From the NCBI GenBank assembly GCA_964248625.1, contig CAXTZG010000001.1, positions 62,001 through 126,000 of the forward strand: a DNA stretch of 64,000 bases, written 5' to 3'. Positions 1 to 8,661 of the stretch are shown one piece after another (within the stretch, counting starts at the first letter, position 1; each line of letters opens with the position of its first letter). This DNA comes from Lichenicola sp964248625. Lineage in GTDB: Bacteria > Pseudomonadota > Alphaproteobacteria > Acetobacterales > Acetobacteraceae. The position numbers and the translations under genes are program-made. The notes under the pieces were generated by a model, which saw only the letters and a list, made by a program, of their open reading frames with translations, was not told where the DNA came from and made no database searches.

Positions 1-813
1 CACGGCGGCGATGGCGTCGAGCTCCAGCCCCTGGGCGGCAGTCGGCTGGCCGATCCGCAGCCGGGCGGTGAGCAGCACGCCAGAAAAGGCGGCAAGGAAG
101 CCCGAGATGGCGAACACGACCGTCACGATCAGCCTGACCGGCAGGCCGGACAGCCGCGCCGCCTCGGCATTGCCGCCGGAGGCGAACACGTACTCCCCGA
201 ACACGGTGTAGCGCAGCACCCAGGCGGCCAGCGCACAGACCCCCAGGAACAGCAGCGCCAGCACGGGGAAGTGCAGGCCCGGCAGCAGCGGCACCTCCAG
301 CGATCCGAACTGTCCGAAGCCGCGCGGCAGGCCGCCGATCGGCACGCCGTTCGACATCAGGAAGGTGACGCCGCGCACCGTGACCAGTCCCGCCAGCGTG
401 ACGATGAAGCTGGGCACCGCCGCATAGGCGGAGATGGCGCCGAGCGCCGCGCCGATGCCGGCACCCACCAGCAGGGCTGCCGCCACCGCCAGCAGCGGCG
501 GCGTGCCGGACGCCATCAGCAGCGAGGCGACCATGCCGCCGCAGGCGACCACGCTGCCCACCGACAGGTCGATGTTGGCCGTCAGGATCACGAAGGTCAT
601 GCCGACGGCCACGATGCCGACGATGCTGGCCTGCTGGAACAGGTTGGAGATGTTGCGGATGGTCAGGAAGTTGTCGGACAGCAGCGTCGCGATCACCACG
701 ACGGCAAAGAAGATGACGATGAAGTTGTAGCGCAGCAGCAGCCCGACGACCTGCTGTCCGGACGAGATACGGGCGTCGCGGTCCAGCTGCAGGGCCTTGG
801 TGAGCGTGTTCAT
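1..813 (-). CDS. CUT2-type sugar/polyol ABC transporter permease (partial)
   Basis: Inner-membrane permease of the RbsC family, expected to form the translocation channel with the ATPase encoded just upstream. The visible 271 codons start MNTLTKALQL and contain several hydrophobic helices plus family-typical segments: LTANIDLSVGS near residue 60, TLAGLVTVRG near 130 and FASGGNAEAARLSG near 210. The reading frame runs off the left window edge in the segment ELDAIAAV, so about 50-60 C-terminal residues are missing by comparison with RbsC-like proteins. The ATG overlaps the stop of the ATPase gene in an ATGA junction, so it is the last visible gene of the operon that starts at the DeoR gene. The substrate is inferred from the operon (a polyol or its ketose), not from this sequence. 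Confidence 0.9.
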   Translation of the reverse strand, partial: MNTLTKALQLDRDARISSGQQVVGLLLRYNFIVIFFAVVVIATLLSDNFLTIRNISNLFQQASIVGIVAVGMTFVILTANIDLSVGSVVACGGMVASLLMASGTPPLLAVAAALLVGAGIGAALGAISAYAAVPSFIVTLAGLVTVRGVTFLMSNGVPIGGLPRGFGQFGSLEVPLLPGLHFPVLALLFLGVCALAAWVLRYTVFGEYVFASGGNAEAARLSGLPVRLIVTVVFAISGFLAAFSGVLLTARLRIGQPTAAQGLELDAIAAV

Positions 814-2327
814 GAGAGCGTCTCCTCGGGCCGGTGCGCGCCCACCAGGCCGGCCTTCAGGATCTCGTCGCGGGAGGCGGTGGTCGGGTCGAAGCAGTGC
901 ACGTTGCGGCCCTCGTGAAAGACCCAGATGCGGTCGCAGTTGACGTAGATCTCGTCGAGCTCGCTGCTGGCGACGATGATCGCGGCGCCATCCTCGGCCA
1001 GCCTGCGGATCAGCGCGTAGAGCTCGGCCTTGGCGCCCACGTCGAGGCCGCGGCTCGGCTCGTCGAGCAGCAGGATCCGGCTGCCATCGACCACCCACTT
1101 GGCGAACACCACCTTCTGCTGGTTGCCGCCGGACAGCTGGCGCGCCGGCTGGTCGAGCGCCTGGAAGCGCGTCGACAGGTCCGACAGCACCGGCCGCGCC
1201 GCGTCGCGCATGCGCTGGTGCGTGATCAGCCGGCGGCGGCGCAGCGAGGGCAGCATCACGTTGCGGTAGATCGCGCTGTCCAGCACCAAGCCCTGCAGCT
1301 TGCGGTCTTCCGGCACCAGCGCCACGCCGCGCGCGATCGCGTCGCGGGGCCTGCGGGGATGATAGGGCGCGCCGGCCAGCGCGACCTTGCCGGCAAAATT
1401 CAGGTCGCCGAACAGCGCGCGCAGGAAGCTGGTGCGGCCCGAGCCGTTCAGGCCGGACAGCCCGACGATCTCGCCCTCCCGGAGGCGGAGCTCGCGCACG
1501 TCCAGCCCCTGCGGTCCCTGCAGCCGCGTCACGTCGAGCGCCAGCACGTCGCGGGCGGGCAGGCGCGCGCTGCGCTCCAGCAGCGCCTGGTTGCGCCCGA
1601 GCACCGCCTCCACCAGCGTCTGCTCGCTGGTGGAGGCGACGTCGAAGGTGTCGACGCTGCGGCCGTTGCGCAGCACCGTCACCCGGTCGCCGATCGCGCG
1701 GATCTCGCCGAGCCTGTGGCTGACATAGAGGATCGCCACGCCCTGCCGGGTGATCTCGCGGATCACGTCGAACACGCGCTCGAGCTCGGTCTCGTTCAGC
1801 GCCGCCGACGGCTCGTCCATGATGATGACCCGGGCATCGAGGGTCAGCGAGCGGGCGATCGCGGTCAGCTGCTGGTTGGCGATCGACAGCGATCCCACCG
1901 GCGCGTTCGGGCTGAAGCCGGCGCCGACCCGCGACAGGGCCTCCTGCGCCTGGCGCAGGCGGCTCGGACGGTCGATCAGGCCCCAGCGTCCCGGCACGCG
2001 ACCCAGCAGCATGTTCTGCGCCACGGTGAGCTGCGGCACCAGGTCGAGCTCCTGGTAGATCATCGAGATGCCGGCGACGGCGGCCTCGTGCGGCGAGCGG
2101 AAGCGGCAGGCGACGCCGCCCAGGGTCAGCGCGCCGCGGGTCAGCGAATGCGCGCCGGCGATGATCTTGAGCAGCGTGCTCTTGCCCGCACCGTTGGCGC
2201 CCAGCAGGCAGTGCACCTCGCCTGCCCGGATCGACAGCGAGGCATCCTCCAGGGCGACCACGTTGCCGGGGAAGATCTTCGCAGCCCCCTCGACCGCCAG
2301 GACGATTTCTGCCGGGTCAGGCGTCAT
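810..2327 (-). CDS. CUT2-type sugar/polyol ABC transporter ATP-binding protein
   Basis: RbsA/MglA-like ATPase of 505 residues with two fused nucleotide-binding domains, the usual length for the family. NBD1 has Walker A GANGAGKST near residue 37 and Walker B VIIMDEPSAAL near 165. NBD2 has the degenerate P-loop GLNGSGRTS near 285, signature LSGGNQQKVVFAK near 400 and Walker B ILLLDEPSRGLD. The frame stays open another 68 codons upstream, but that stretch is Arg/Trp-rich and overlaps the regulator gene. The ATG at 2327 gives the proper family N terminus and overlaps the regulator's stop by 11 nt. It should power the binding protein/permease system of this operon at the inner membrane face. Confidence 0.92.
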   Translation of the reverse strand: MTPDPAEIVLAVEGAAKIFPGNVVALEDASLSIRAGEVHCLLGANGAGKSTLLKIIAGAHSLTRGALTLGGVACRFRSPHEAAVAGISMIYQELDLVPQLTVAQNMLLGRVPGRWGLIDRPSRLRQAQEALSRVGAGFSPNAPVGSLSIANQQLTAIARSLTLDARVIIMDEPSAALNETELERVFDVIREITRQGVAILYVSHRLGEIRAIGDRVTVLRNGRSVDTFDVASTSEQTLVEAVLGRNQALLERSARLPARDVLALDVTRLQGPQGLDVRELRLREGEIVGLSGLNGSGRTSFLRALFGDLNFAGKVALAGAPYHPRRPRDAIARGVALVPEDRKLQGLVLDSAIYRNVMLPSLRRRRLITHQRMRDAARPVLSDLSTRFQALDQPARQLSGGNQQKVVFAKWVVDGSRILLLDEPSRGLDVGAKAELYALIRRLAEDGAAIIVASSELDEIYVNCDRIWVFHEGRNVHCFDPTTASRDEILKAGLVGAHRPEETLS

Positions 2328-3309
2328 GCGCGCTCTCCAGGGCGGCCAGCGCCGTCGACTCGTCGGTGACGAGGACGTTGACGAAGCCGCAACGCAGCGC
2401 CGCCAGCACCACCGCATGCTTCCTGATGCCCACGGCCACCCCGATCGACACCGTCTTGCGCCGCAGCGCGTCCAGGTCGAGCCCGATGGTGCGGCCATCC
2501 AGCGCCGGATCCACCACGACGCCTGCCGCATCGATGAAGCGGCCGAGAATGTCGCCGACCGCGCCGGCCTTGCGCAGCCGCGCGATCTCCGCCTCGGCGA
2601 TGAAGCCCGACTGCACCAGCACTGAGTCGGGCGTCATGCCGCCGAGGCCGAAGCACACCACGGGCGCCTCGCGGCCCAGCGTCAGCACCGTCTCGATCAC
2701 CGGATCGCACTCCAGCACTGTCCTGGTCTCGGCGCGCCCGACCACGGCCGGCACCGGCAGCAGGGTGGCGCGGCCGTTGCCGGCAAGCGCGAACAGTTCG
2801 GCGATGTTGTTGGTGCGGGTCGCCGCCGCGCGGATGTTCATCGCCCCGTTCAGCAGCACCACCTCGACGCCGTCGTTCCAGCGCTGCGGCAGCCAGTGCG
2901 CCACCGCCGCCATGGTGCGTCCCCACGACACGCCCACCAGCGACGGACGCGGGGTCAGGGCCGCCAGGAACTGGCCGGCGGCCTGGGCGACGCTGTCGAC
3001 GGCGATGCCGTCATCCTCGCCGCGGTCGGGCACCACGATGGCCTCGCGCAGGCCGTAGGCGCGCTGCAGGCGGCTTTCCAGGTCGGGCCGGCGCTGCGTG
3101 CGCGGCACGATCTCGATCCTGACCATGCCCTGCTCGCGCGCGTCCTTGAGCAGGCGCGCCACCTGCCAGCGGGTCAGGCCGAGCTGCTTGGCGATGTCGC
3201 CCATGGTCCGGTCGAGCGTGTAGTAGCCCTTGGCGACCTGCAGCATGAGCAGGTCGCGCCCCTCGCTGGACAGGCTGCGAAGATCGACCTCGTCCGGCTC
3301 AGCACGCAC
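2317..3309 (-). CDS. SorC/DeoR-like sugar-binding transcriptional regulator
   Basis: 330-residue regulator with an N-terminal helix-turn-helix (about residues 20-65, including DIAKQLGLTRWQVARLLKDA) and a long C-terminal sugar-phosphate-sensing domain of the SorC type, with family-like segments SLVGVSWGRTMAAV and GDILGRFID. Members usually respond to a phosphorylated sugar made by the operon's kinase. The start is GTG at 3309, overlapping the kinase stop by 11 nt; no strong Shine-Dalgarno is visible, so translational coupling is likely. It sits in the middle of an operon that also begins with a DeoR regulator, so two regulators of different families are co-transcribed. Its target is inferred to be this operon. 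Confidence 0.88.
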   Translation of the reverse strand: MRAEPDEVDLRSLSSEGRDLLMLQVAKGYYTLDRTMGDIAKQLGLTRWQVARLLKDAREQGMVRIEIVPRTQRRPDLESRLQRAYGLREAIVVPDRGEDDGIAVDSVAQAAGQFLAALTPRPSLVGVSWGRTMAAVAHWLPQRWNDGVEVVLLNGAMNIRAAATRTNNIAELFALAGNGRATLLPVPAVVGRAETRTVLECDPVIETVLTLGREAPVVCFGLGGMTPDSVLVQSGFIAEAEIARLRKAGAVGDILGRFIDAAGVVVDPALDGRTIGLDLDALRRKTVSIGVAVGIRKHAVVLAALRCGFVNVLVTDESTALAALESAHDA

Positions 3310-4879
3310 GGGCTTGGCTCGTATCCTGCGGGTGCGGCGGCATCGGCGCCGGAAGCGGGGCCGTCGCGGCGAGGCGGGTCTGCGACGACAGGCCGTGCAG
3401 GATCGGCGTCAGGCAGGCGGTGGCCTCGCGGTAGCGTTCCAGTCCCTCGACATAGCGCCGGTGCGCCGCCAGATCCGGCTCGACCAGCCGCCCGTCGCGG
3501 GCGACCGCCCTGGCGGCGGTGCGCAGGTCGGCAAACAGCCCGAGGCCGGTGGCCGCGGCTGCGGCGGTGCCGACGATGGTGAGGTTCTCTTCCGCCGCGA
3601 GCATCACCGGCAGCCCGATCGCATCCACCGTCGCCTGCAGCCAGAGCGCGTTCTTGGCGAAGCCGCCGGCGCTGACGATGCGCTCGATCGGCACGCCGAG
3701 CGAGCGCGCCTGCGCCACCACGTTGGCCGACGCCAGCGCCACCCCCTCAACCGCCGAGCGATACAGTGCCGCCCGGTCATGGCCGAGCGACAGCCCCAGC
3801 ATCGCGCCACGCAGATGCGGGTCGCGGTAGGGCGTGCGGTTGCCCATGAAATAGTCGAGGGTGAGCAGCCCGCTGCGCTCCGCAGGCAGCCGCGCCGCCG
3901 CCTCGATCAGCTGCCGGGTGCCCTCGGCGTCGAGCTGGAAGATCTGCCCGCTCAGCCAGGACAGCACCGATCCGGCGGACACCTGGCCGCCCTCGACCAT
4001 CCACAGCCCGTCGATCAGCGCGCCCGGATAGGGGCCCCAGAAGCCCGGCACCGGGCGGTGCGCCGGCATGTGGAACAGATGCACCACCGAGGTGCCGCCG
4101 ATCATCAGCAGCTGGCCGGGATCGACGGTGTCGGCGCCGAGGATGCCGATATGCGCGTCGATGCCGCCCTGGGCCACGACCGGACGCTGCGGGCCCAGGC
4201 CGAGATGCTCGGCCGCCTGCGCCGACAGGCGCTCGATCGGCGCCCCGACCGCCAGGATCGTGTCGGGCAGGCGCGCGGCCAAGCCGGGAGCGCCGAAGCT
4301 CTCATAGAGCTCGGGATGGAAGCGCCCGGCCTCGCCGTCGTAGTTCCACTTGCAGGTGGCGTTCATGCGCGAGCCGACCCAGCGGCCGGTCAGCCGGTGG
4401 TTCACCCAGTCGACGCACTCGCAGATGACCTCCGACGCCGCATAGGTCCCGGGCTCGTGGGCGGCCAGCCACATCGCCTTGGGCACCAGCCACTCCGCCG
4501 CATCGCTGCCGCCGCTCTGCGCCATCACCGGATGGGTGCTGCCGCCGGTGCGAAACGCCTCGTCGCCGGCGCGGCAGTCCATCCACAGCAGCGCCGGGCG
4601 CAGCGGCGTGCCGTCGCGATCGCAGACGACCACCGTGGAGGCGGTGGTCGCCACCGCGATCGCGGCCACCTCCGGATGGCCCGCCTGCGCCATCGTCCGC
4701 CGGCAGGCGCGGCCGAGTGCGGTCCACCAGGCATCCGGCGACTGCTCGGCCCATCCCGGCTGCGGGTGGGTCGTCGCATAGGTCTCCTCGGCGGTCGCCA
4801 CGATCATCCGCCGCTCGGAATCGAACAGCCCGACCCGGACGCCGCCGGTGCCGAAATCCAGACCGAGCAGCAGGCTCAT
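3299..4879 (-). CDS. FGGY-family carbohydrate kinase (ribulokinase-like)
   Basis: 526-residue sugar kinase expected to phosphorylate a ketose produced by the neighbouring dehydrogenase. The FGGY N domain starts LLGLDFGTGGVRVGLFD (ATP/phosphate loop). Residues around 140-170 contain VDWVNHRLTGRW and NATCKWNYD, a pattern I associate with D-ribulokinase-like FGGY members. GGIDAHIGILGAD near residue 235 matches the catalytic-Asp region, and VSAGGFAKNALWLQ near 405 the C-domain ATP site. The start is ATG at 4879 with a GGAAGG motif about 10 nt upstream. It overlaps the following regulator gene by 11 nt. Substrate assignment (ribulose, xylulose or another ketose) is inference; only the family is secure. 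Confidence 0.88.
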   Translation of the reverse strand: MSLLLGLDFGTGGVRVGLFDSERRMIVATAEETYATTHPQPGWAEQSPDAWWTALGRACRRTMAQAGHPEVAAIAVATTASTVVVCDRDGTPLRPALLWMDCRAGDEAFRTGGSTHPVMAQSGGSDAAEWLVPKAMWLAAHEPGTYAASEVICECVDWVNHRLTGRWVGSRMNATCKWNYDGEAGRFHPELYESFGAPGLAARLPDTILAVGAPIERLSAQAAEHLGLGPQRPVVAQGGIDAHIGILGADTVDPGQLLMIGGTSVVHLFHMPAHRPVPGFWGPYPGALIDGLWMVEGGQVSAGSVLSWLSGQIFQLDAEGTRQLIEAAARLPAERSGLLTLDYFMGNRTPYRDPHLRGAMLGLSLGHDRAALYRSAVEGVALASANVVAQARSLGVPIERIVSAGGFAKNALWLQATVDAIGLPVMLAAEENLTIVGTAAAAATGLGLFADLRTAARAVARDGRLVEPDLAAHRRYVEGLERYREATACLTPILHGLSSQTRLAATAPLPAPMPPHPQDTSQARAC

Positions 4880-4904
4880 GGCAGCGGACCTTCCGCGACC
4901 GGCG

Positions 4905-5921
4905 CTACGGCCGGACCATGACCTTGGCGATGAACTCGTTGCGTTCCCGGAACTTGCCCATGATGCCGGGCAGCTCGTCGAGGCCGGGCTCGTGGGTGAT
5001 CATGAACTCCCAGCGCAGCTCGCCGGTGCCGAGCTTCTCCAGCGTCGTGGTCCATTGCGCGCCCGGAAACGGCGCGCCGAACGAGTTCCAGGAGCCGTGC
5101 AGGGAGATCTCCTGGCGCAGCATTTGGTTGAAGGTCGCGATCTCCAGCCCGACATCCTGGGTGGGAATGCCGATGAACACGACATGGCCGCCCGGACCCG
5201 CCATGCGCACGGCGAGGTTGGCGGTCGAGGGATGGCCAGCCGCCTCGATGATCAGGTTGCAGAGCGGCACCTCGGGCCGGGGCCCGTGGCTGAGGAAGGT
5301 ATGGGTCGCTCCCGCCTCCCGCGCCTGCTCGAGCTTCTGCTCCGACACGTCCACCGCGACCACCGCGGACGCCCCCATCAGCCGCATCCACTGAATCGCG
5401 AACAGCCCGATTGGACCGCATCCGACGACACCGCCGGTCTGTCCGATGGTCAGCGGATGCTTCCAGATCGCATGCAGCGCGATGGAAGCGGGATCGGTCA
5501 TGGCGGCAGCGCGCGGATCGAGGCCCGCCGGCGTCTTCAGCAGGTTGGAGCGCGGCACCGACACGTACTCGGCATAGGCGCCGTCGCGGCGGCTGCCGAA
5601 ATAGTCGTAGTCGCGACAGCGCGAGAAGTTGCCGGTCAGGCACTGGTCGCAGCGCCGGCACGGGATCAGCGGCGCCACCGACACCAGCTCGCCCTCGGCA
5701 TAGCCCTCCACGTCGCGCCCGAGCTCGACCACATGGCCGGAGAACTCGTGCCCGCAGATGATGGGCATGCGATGCGCGCCCTTGGTCAGCATGCGCGGGA
5801 TGTCGGACCCGCACACGCCGCAGGCGGCCACCTTCAGCAGGACGTCGTCAGGTCCTGCGACCGGCTTGGCCACATCCTCGACGCGGATGTCACCCGGGGC
5901 ATACATGACGGCTGCGCGCAT
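4905..5921 (-). CDS. Zinc-dependent polyol dehydrogenase, GatD-like
   Basis: 338-residue medium-chain dehydrogenase. It has the catalytic zinc site C-G-V-C-G-S-D near residue 35 and GHEFSG near 57, a structural-zinc cysteine cluster (CRRCDQC and later C) near 90-105, and the NAD-binding segment GVVGCGPIGLFAIQ near 165. Several stretches (CGSDIPRMLTKGAH, GSRRDGAYAEY, GSWNSFGAPFPG) resemble galactitol-1-phosphate 5-dehydrogenase, so a polyol or polyol phosphate is the likely substrate. With the downstream FGGY kinase it would oxidise a polyol to a ketose for phosphorylation. The ATG at 5921 has an AGGAAGA Shine-Dalgarno 8 nt upstream. The exact substrate cannot be read from the sequence. Confidence 0.88.
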   Translation of the reverse strand: MRAAVMYAPGDIRVEDVAKPVAGPDDVLLKVAACGVCGSDIPRMLTKGAHRMPIICGHEFSGHVVELGRDVEGYAEGELVSVAPLIPCRRCDQCLTGNFSRCRDYDYFGSRRDGAYAEYVSVPRSNLLKTPAGLDPRAAAMTDPASIALHAIWKHPLTIGQTGGVVGCGPIGLFAIQWMRLMGASAVVAVDVSEQKLEQAREAGATHTFLSHGPRPEVPLCNLIIEAAGHPSTANLAVRMAGPGGHVVFIGIPTQDVGLEIATFNQMLRQEISLHGSWNSFGAPFPGAQWTTTLEKLGTGELRWEFMITHEPGLDELPGIMGKFRERNEFIAKVMVRP

Positions 5922-5964
5922 GGCGATGTCTTCCTGGCTGGTGAGGACGGCGCTCGGATGGCTG

Positions 5965-6927
5965 CTAGTTGCTTCGGGCGAACAGGCCGTCGGTGTTGAA
6001 CCGGCCCACGGTCTGCTTGTCGATCAGCGCGGTGCCGGCATCGATGAAGGGCGCCACCTTCTGGCCGCCGGCGACCTTCTGCGCGGTTTCCACGGTGACC
6101 TGGCCCAGGCGGATCGGATCGTTGGCGGTGGTCGCCACGTACTGGCTGCCGCTCGCGATGTCCTTGACCGCCTCCGACAGTCCGTCGACGCCCGCGACCA
6201 GCACGTCGGTGCGGTTGTTCTCGCGCAGCACCTGCAGCGCGCCCAGCGCCATGTCGTCGTTGTGGGCATAGACCGCCTTCACGTCGGGATTGGCCTGCAG
6301 CAGGTCCTGCATCGCGGTGACGGCGTTGGCGCGCACGTATTCGGCGTACGGCCCCATCACCAGCACGTAGCCGGCGGCCTTGGCGGCGGCGTTGAAGCCG
6401 TCTCGGCGCGCGGCCATCACGGTGCCGCCGGCATCGCCCTGGATCTCGATGATCTTGGCCCCCGGCTTGGCGCCGGCCGCCTTCAGCTTCGCCACCAGAT
6501 CCTGCCCGACGATCTGGCCCATCTTCTGGTTGTCGCGGCCGACATAGGTCGCGACGTCGCCATGCACGGCCCGGTCGACGGTCATGACCGGGATGTGCGC
6601 GTCGGCAGCAGCCGACAGCGCCGGCGCCACCGCGTCCGGATTGACCGGATTGACGATCAGCACCTTCACGCCGCGGGTGATGAGGTCCTGGATGTCGTTG
6701 TTCTGCTTGTTCACGTCGCCATTGGCGTCGAGCACGACGATGCTGTCTCCCGATGCCTTGGCCGCCGCCTCGGCGCCGTTCTTGAGCTGCACGTAGAAGG
6801 GCGACTGCAGCGTCGCCTGGCTGAAGCCGATCAGCAGGCCCTTGGCCTGCGCGACCGGCAACGCGCCGGTGAATGCCGCGACGATCGCCAGCGTTCCAAG
6901 TCCGGTCCGACCCATCGTTCTGCTCAT
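5965..6927 (-). CDS. Periplasmic sugar/polyol-binding protein (RbsB-like)
   Basis: 320-residue substrate-binding protein of the Peripla_BP_4 type, the periplasmic receptor for the ABC system encoded downstream. The N terminus MSRTMGRTGLGTLAIVAAF ends at an AQA|KG-like cleavage site, a Sec signal peptide. The mature part begins LLIGFSQATLQSPFY, typical of ribose/galactose/polyol binders, and has VDRAVHGDVATYVGRDN near residue 125 and AHNDDMALGALQVL near 220. I chose the ATG at 6927 over an in-frame GTG at 6939 because GAGGAA lies 6 nt upstream of the ATG. It follows the DeoR gene by about 30 nt and starts the structural part of the operon. Confidence 0.92.
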   Translation of the reverse strand: MSRTMGRTGLGTLAIVAAFTGALPVAQAKGLLIGFSQATLQSPFYVQLKNGAEAAAKASGDSIVVLDANGDVNKQNNDIQDLITRGVKVLIVNPVNPDAVAPALSAAADAHIPVMTVDRAVHGDVATYVGRDNQKMGQIVGQDLVAKLKAAGAKPGAKIIEIQGDAGGTVMAARRDGFNAAAKAAGYVLVMGPYAEYVRANAVTAMQDLLQANPDVKAVYAHNDDMALGALQVLRENNRTDVLVAGVDGLSEAVKDIASGSQYVATTANDPIRLGQVTVETAQKVAGGQKVAPFIDAGTALIDKQTVGRFNTDGLFARSN

Positions 6928-6958
6928 GGTGTTCCTCACATTCGAGCGTTACGCGCTC

Positions 6959-7762
6959 TTATGAGGAGAAGCCGTAGGGGGCCGGACCCTTGCTGTCAAC
7001 GTCGATCGCATGGGTCTCGACGTCGGTGACGACGGCGGCGAATGCCGAGACGGGCGCGAAATGCGCCGGCTTCACCTGTCCGAGCTTGCTGCTGTCGATC
7101 ACCAGGAAGGAACGGATCGCGCGGTCCAGCACCGCCCGCTTCACCGGGACCTCGTTGAAGTTCGAGCAGCTCGCCCCGTGCCGCTCGTGCACGCCGCCTG
7201 CCGACAGGAAGGCCTTGTTGACGCCGATCTGCTGCAGGCTGCGCATGGCATCCTCGGAAAAGAACGTCGCCGACGCCGGATGGAACAGCCCACCCAGCAG
7301 GAACAGCTGCGCCTGCGGCATCCGGCTGACGCTGGCCGCGACATTGAGGGCATAACAGACGACCGTGACCTGCAGGTCCGCCGGCAGCGCTGCCAGCAGA
7401 TGCGGCATGGTGGTGCCGCAATCGACGAAGATGGTGTCGCCCGGCCGCACCAGAGCCGCCGCGCGCCGTCCGGCCTCGGCCTTCGCCGTGGCGTGGCTGC
7501 CCTGCTCGGCATCGAGCGTATAAGCGGACGGCTCACTGCGGCCGCGGGCGACGATGGTGCCGCCCAGCAGGTCGAAACCGCTGTCGCCGTCGGCAAGATC
7601 GCGGCGCAGGGTCATGCTGGACACGTCGAGCGCCCGCGCCGCCTCGTCGAGCCGTATCGCGCCCTCCTGCGCCACCAGGCCGCGCAGCCGGTCGAGCCGG
7701 CTGTCACGCCGGGTGGGCAAGCCCGCTGGCCCGGGCGCCGTGCTCCTGGATCGTGCGCTCAT
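6959..7762 (-). CDS. DeoR-family transcriptional regulator
   Basis: 267-residue repressor-type regulator. The N-terminal helix-turn-helix (about residues 20-75) has IRLDEAARALDVSSMTLRRDL, the hallmark DeoR-family recognition helix. The C-terminal effector domain contains VDCGTTMPHLLAAL near residue 125, matching the phosphosugar-sensing DeoRC domain. The start is ATG at 7762, preceded by GGGGAG. It is the first gene of the minus-strand polyol operon and is divergent from the deoxyribose operon, so either or both could be targets. The family name comes from the E. coli deoxynucleoside regulator, which makes the adjacency to deoC suggestive but not proof. Confidence 0.9.
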   Translation of the reverse strand: MSARSRSTAPGPAGLPTRRDSRLDRLRGLVAQEGAIRLDEAARALDVSSMTLRRDLADGDSGFDLLGGTIVARGRSEPSAYTLDAEQGSHATAKAEAGRRAAALVRPGDTIFVDCGTTMPHLLAALPADLQVTVVCYALNVAASVSRMPQAQLFLLGGLFHPASATFFSEDAMRSLQQIGVNKAFLSAGGVHERHGASCSNFNEVPVKRAVLDRAIRSFLVIDSSKLGQVKPAHFAPVSAFAAVVTDVETHAIDVDSKGPAPYGFSS

Positions 7763-7799
7763 CTGCTCCCCGACGGGCCGGCCCGGACCCGTGGACGGC

Positions 7800-7830
7800 T
7801 TGACGGGTCGTGACCGGCTGTGACTAGATT
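7800..7830 (+). promoter_or_regulatory. Possible sigma70-like promoter for the deoxyribose operon
   Basis: TTGACG at 7800-7805 and TAGATT at 7825-7830 are separated by 19 nt, slightly longer than ideal. They lie in the only intergenic space between the divergent DeoR gene and deoC. A start site a few bases downstream would leave a leader before the GTG chosen for deoC. This is a motif reading only. Confidence 0.35.
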
Positions 7831-7853
7831 ATCAAATGTGAGATGGTTAACAA

Positions 7854-7875
7854 CCCGGTGCACACAGCACCCGGG
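7854..7875 (+). promoter_or_regulatory. Imperfect inverted repeat in the deoC leader
   Basis: The left arm CCCGGTGC and right arm GCACC-C-GGG (one extra C) surround an ACACA loop, just upstream of the deoC Shine-Dalgarno. It could be an operator or an mRNA hairpin affecting initiation. It would lie inside the coding region if translation began at the upstream ATG at 7843, so its presence slightly favours the GTG start. Confidence 0.35.
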
Positions 7876-7890
7876 ATGGGAGGATTGTTG

Positions 7891-8577
7891 GTGGCCGATG
7901 CCCTGTCCGGTGCGCAGCTCGCACTGCTGATCGACCATACCATCCTCAAGCCGGATGCGACGCAGGCGCAGGTGCGGCAGTTCTGCGAGGAGGCGCGCGA
8001 GCATGGCTTCCGGTCGGTCTGCGTCAACTCGATCCACGTGCCGCTGGTGGCCGAGCAGCTGCACGGCAGCGAGGTGCGCGTCTGCGCCGTGGTGGGCTTC
8101 CCGCTCGGCGCCATGCCGTCCGTGATCAAGGCGGCCGAGACCGCCCAGGCCGTGGGCTTTGGCGCACAGGAGATCGACATGGTCATCCCGGTCGGCGCGC
8201 TGCGGGACGGGCACCGCGACGCCGTCCGCGCCGACATCGCGGCGGTCCGCGCGGCCTGCCCAGGGGCGGTGCTCAAGGTGATCATCGAGACCTGCCTGCT
8301 GAGCGACGACGAGAAACGGACCGCCTGCCACCTGTCGGTGGAAGCCGGGGCCGATTTCGTCAAGACCTCCACCGGCTTCTCCACCAGCGGCGCCACCGTG
8401 GCCGACGTGGCGCTGATGCGCGCCGCGGTGGGCCCGACGATCGGCGTCAAGGCATCGGGCGGCGTGCGCACGCTTGAGGCGGTGCAGAGCATGGTCGCAG
8501 CCGGCGCCGATCGCATCGGCACGAGCTCAGGCATCGCCATCGTCACCGCGACCGCGCCGGCCGCCGGCAGCTACTGA
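7891..8577 (+). CDS. deoC: Deoxyribose-phosphate aldolase
   Basis: Class I aldolase that splits 2-deoxyribose 5-phosphate into acetaldehyde and glyceraldehyde 3-phosphate in the cytosol. The 228-residue protein contains LIDHTILKPDAT at the N terminus, the Schiff-base lysine motif ADFVKTSTGFS near residue 150 and GVKASGGVRT near 185, all diagnostic of DeoC. I chose the GTG at 7891 because GGGAGG lies 7 nt upstream. The in-frame ATG at 7843 lacks a good ribosome site and would add 16 residues outside the conserved fold. It is the first gene of a plus-strand operon with a sugar importer, kinase and AldB-type dehydrogenase, which fits deoxyribose or deoxynucleoside catabolism. Confidence 0.95.
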   Translation: MADALSGAQLALLIDHTILKPDATQAQVRQFCEEAREHGFRSVCVNSIHVPLVAEQLHGSEVRVCAVVGFPLGAMPSVIKAAETAQAVGFGAQEIDMVIPVGALRDGHRDAVRADIAAVRAACPGAVLKVIIETCLLSDDEKRTACHLSVEAGADFVKTSTGFSTSGATVADVALMRAAVGPTIGVKASGGVRTLEAVQSMVAAGADRIGTSSGIAIVTATAPAAGSY

Positions 8578-8661
8578 TAGCCGGCCGTCCATAACCGTTC
8601 TAGGATCACAACGGGCCAAGCACGGCGTCAACAAGCCGGCAGCCGACAGGGGAAGACCATC

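Noticed and set aside
834..2369. 511-codon plus-strand frame opposite the ABC ATPase
   Set aside because: Same shadow pattern; the minus-strand ATPase has all Walker and signature motifs.
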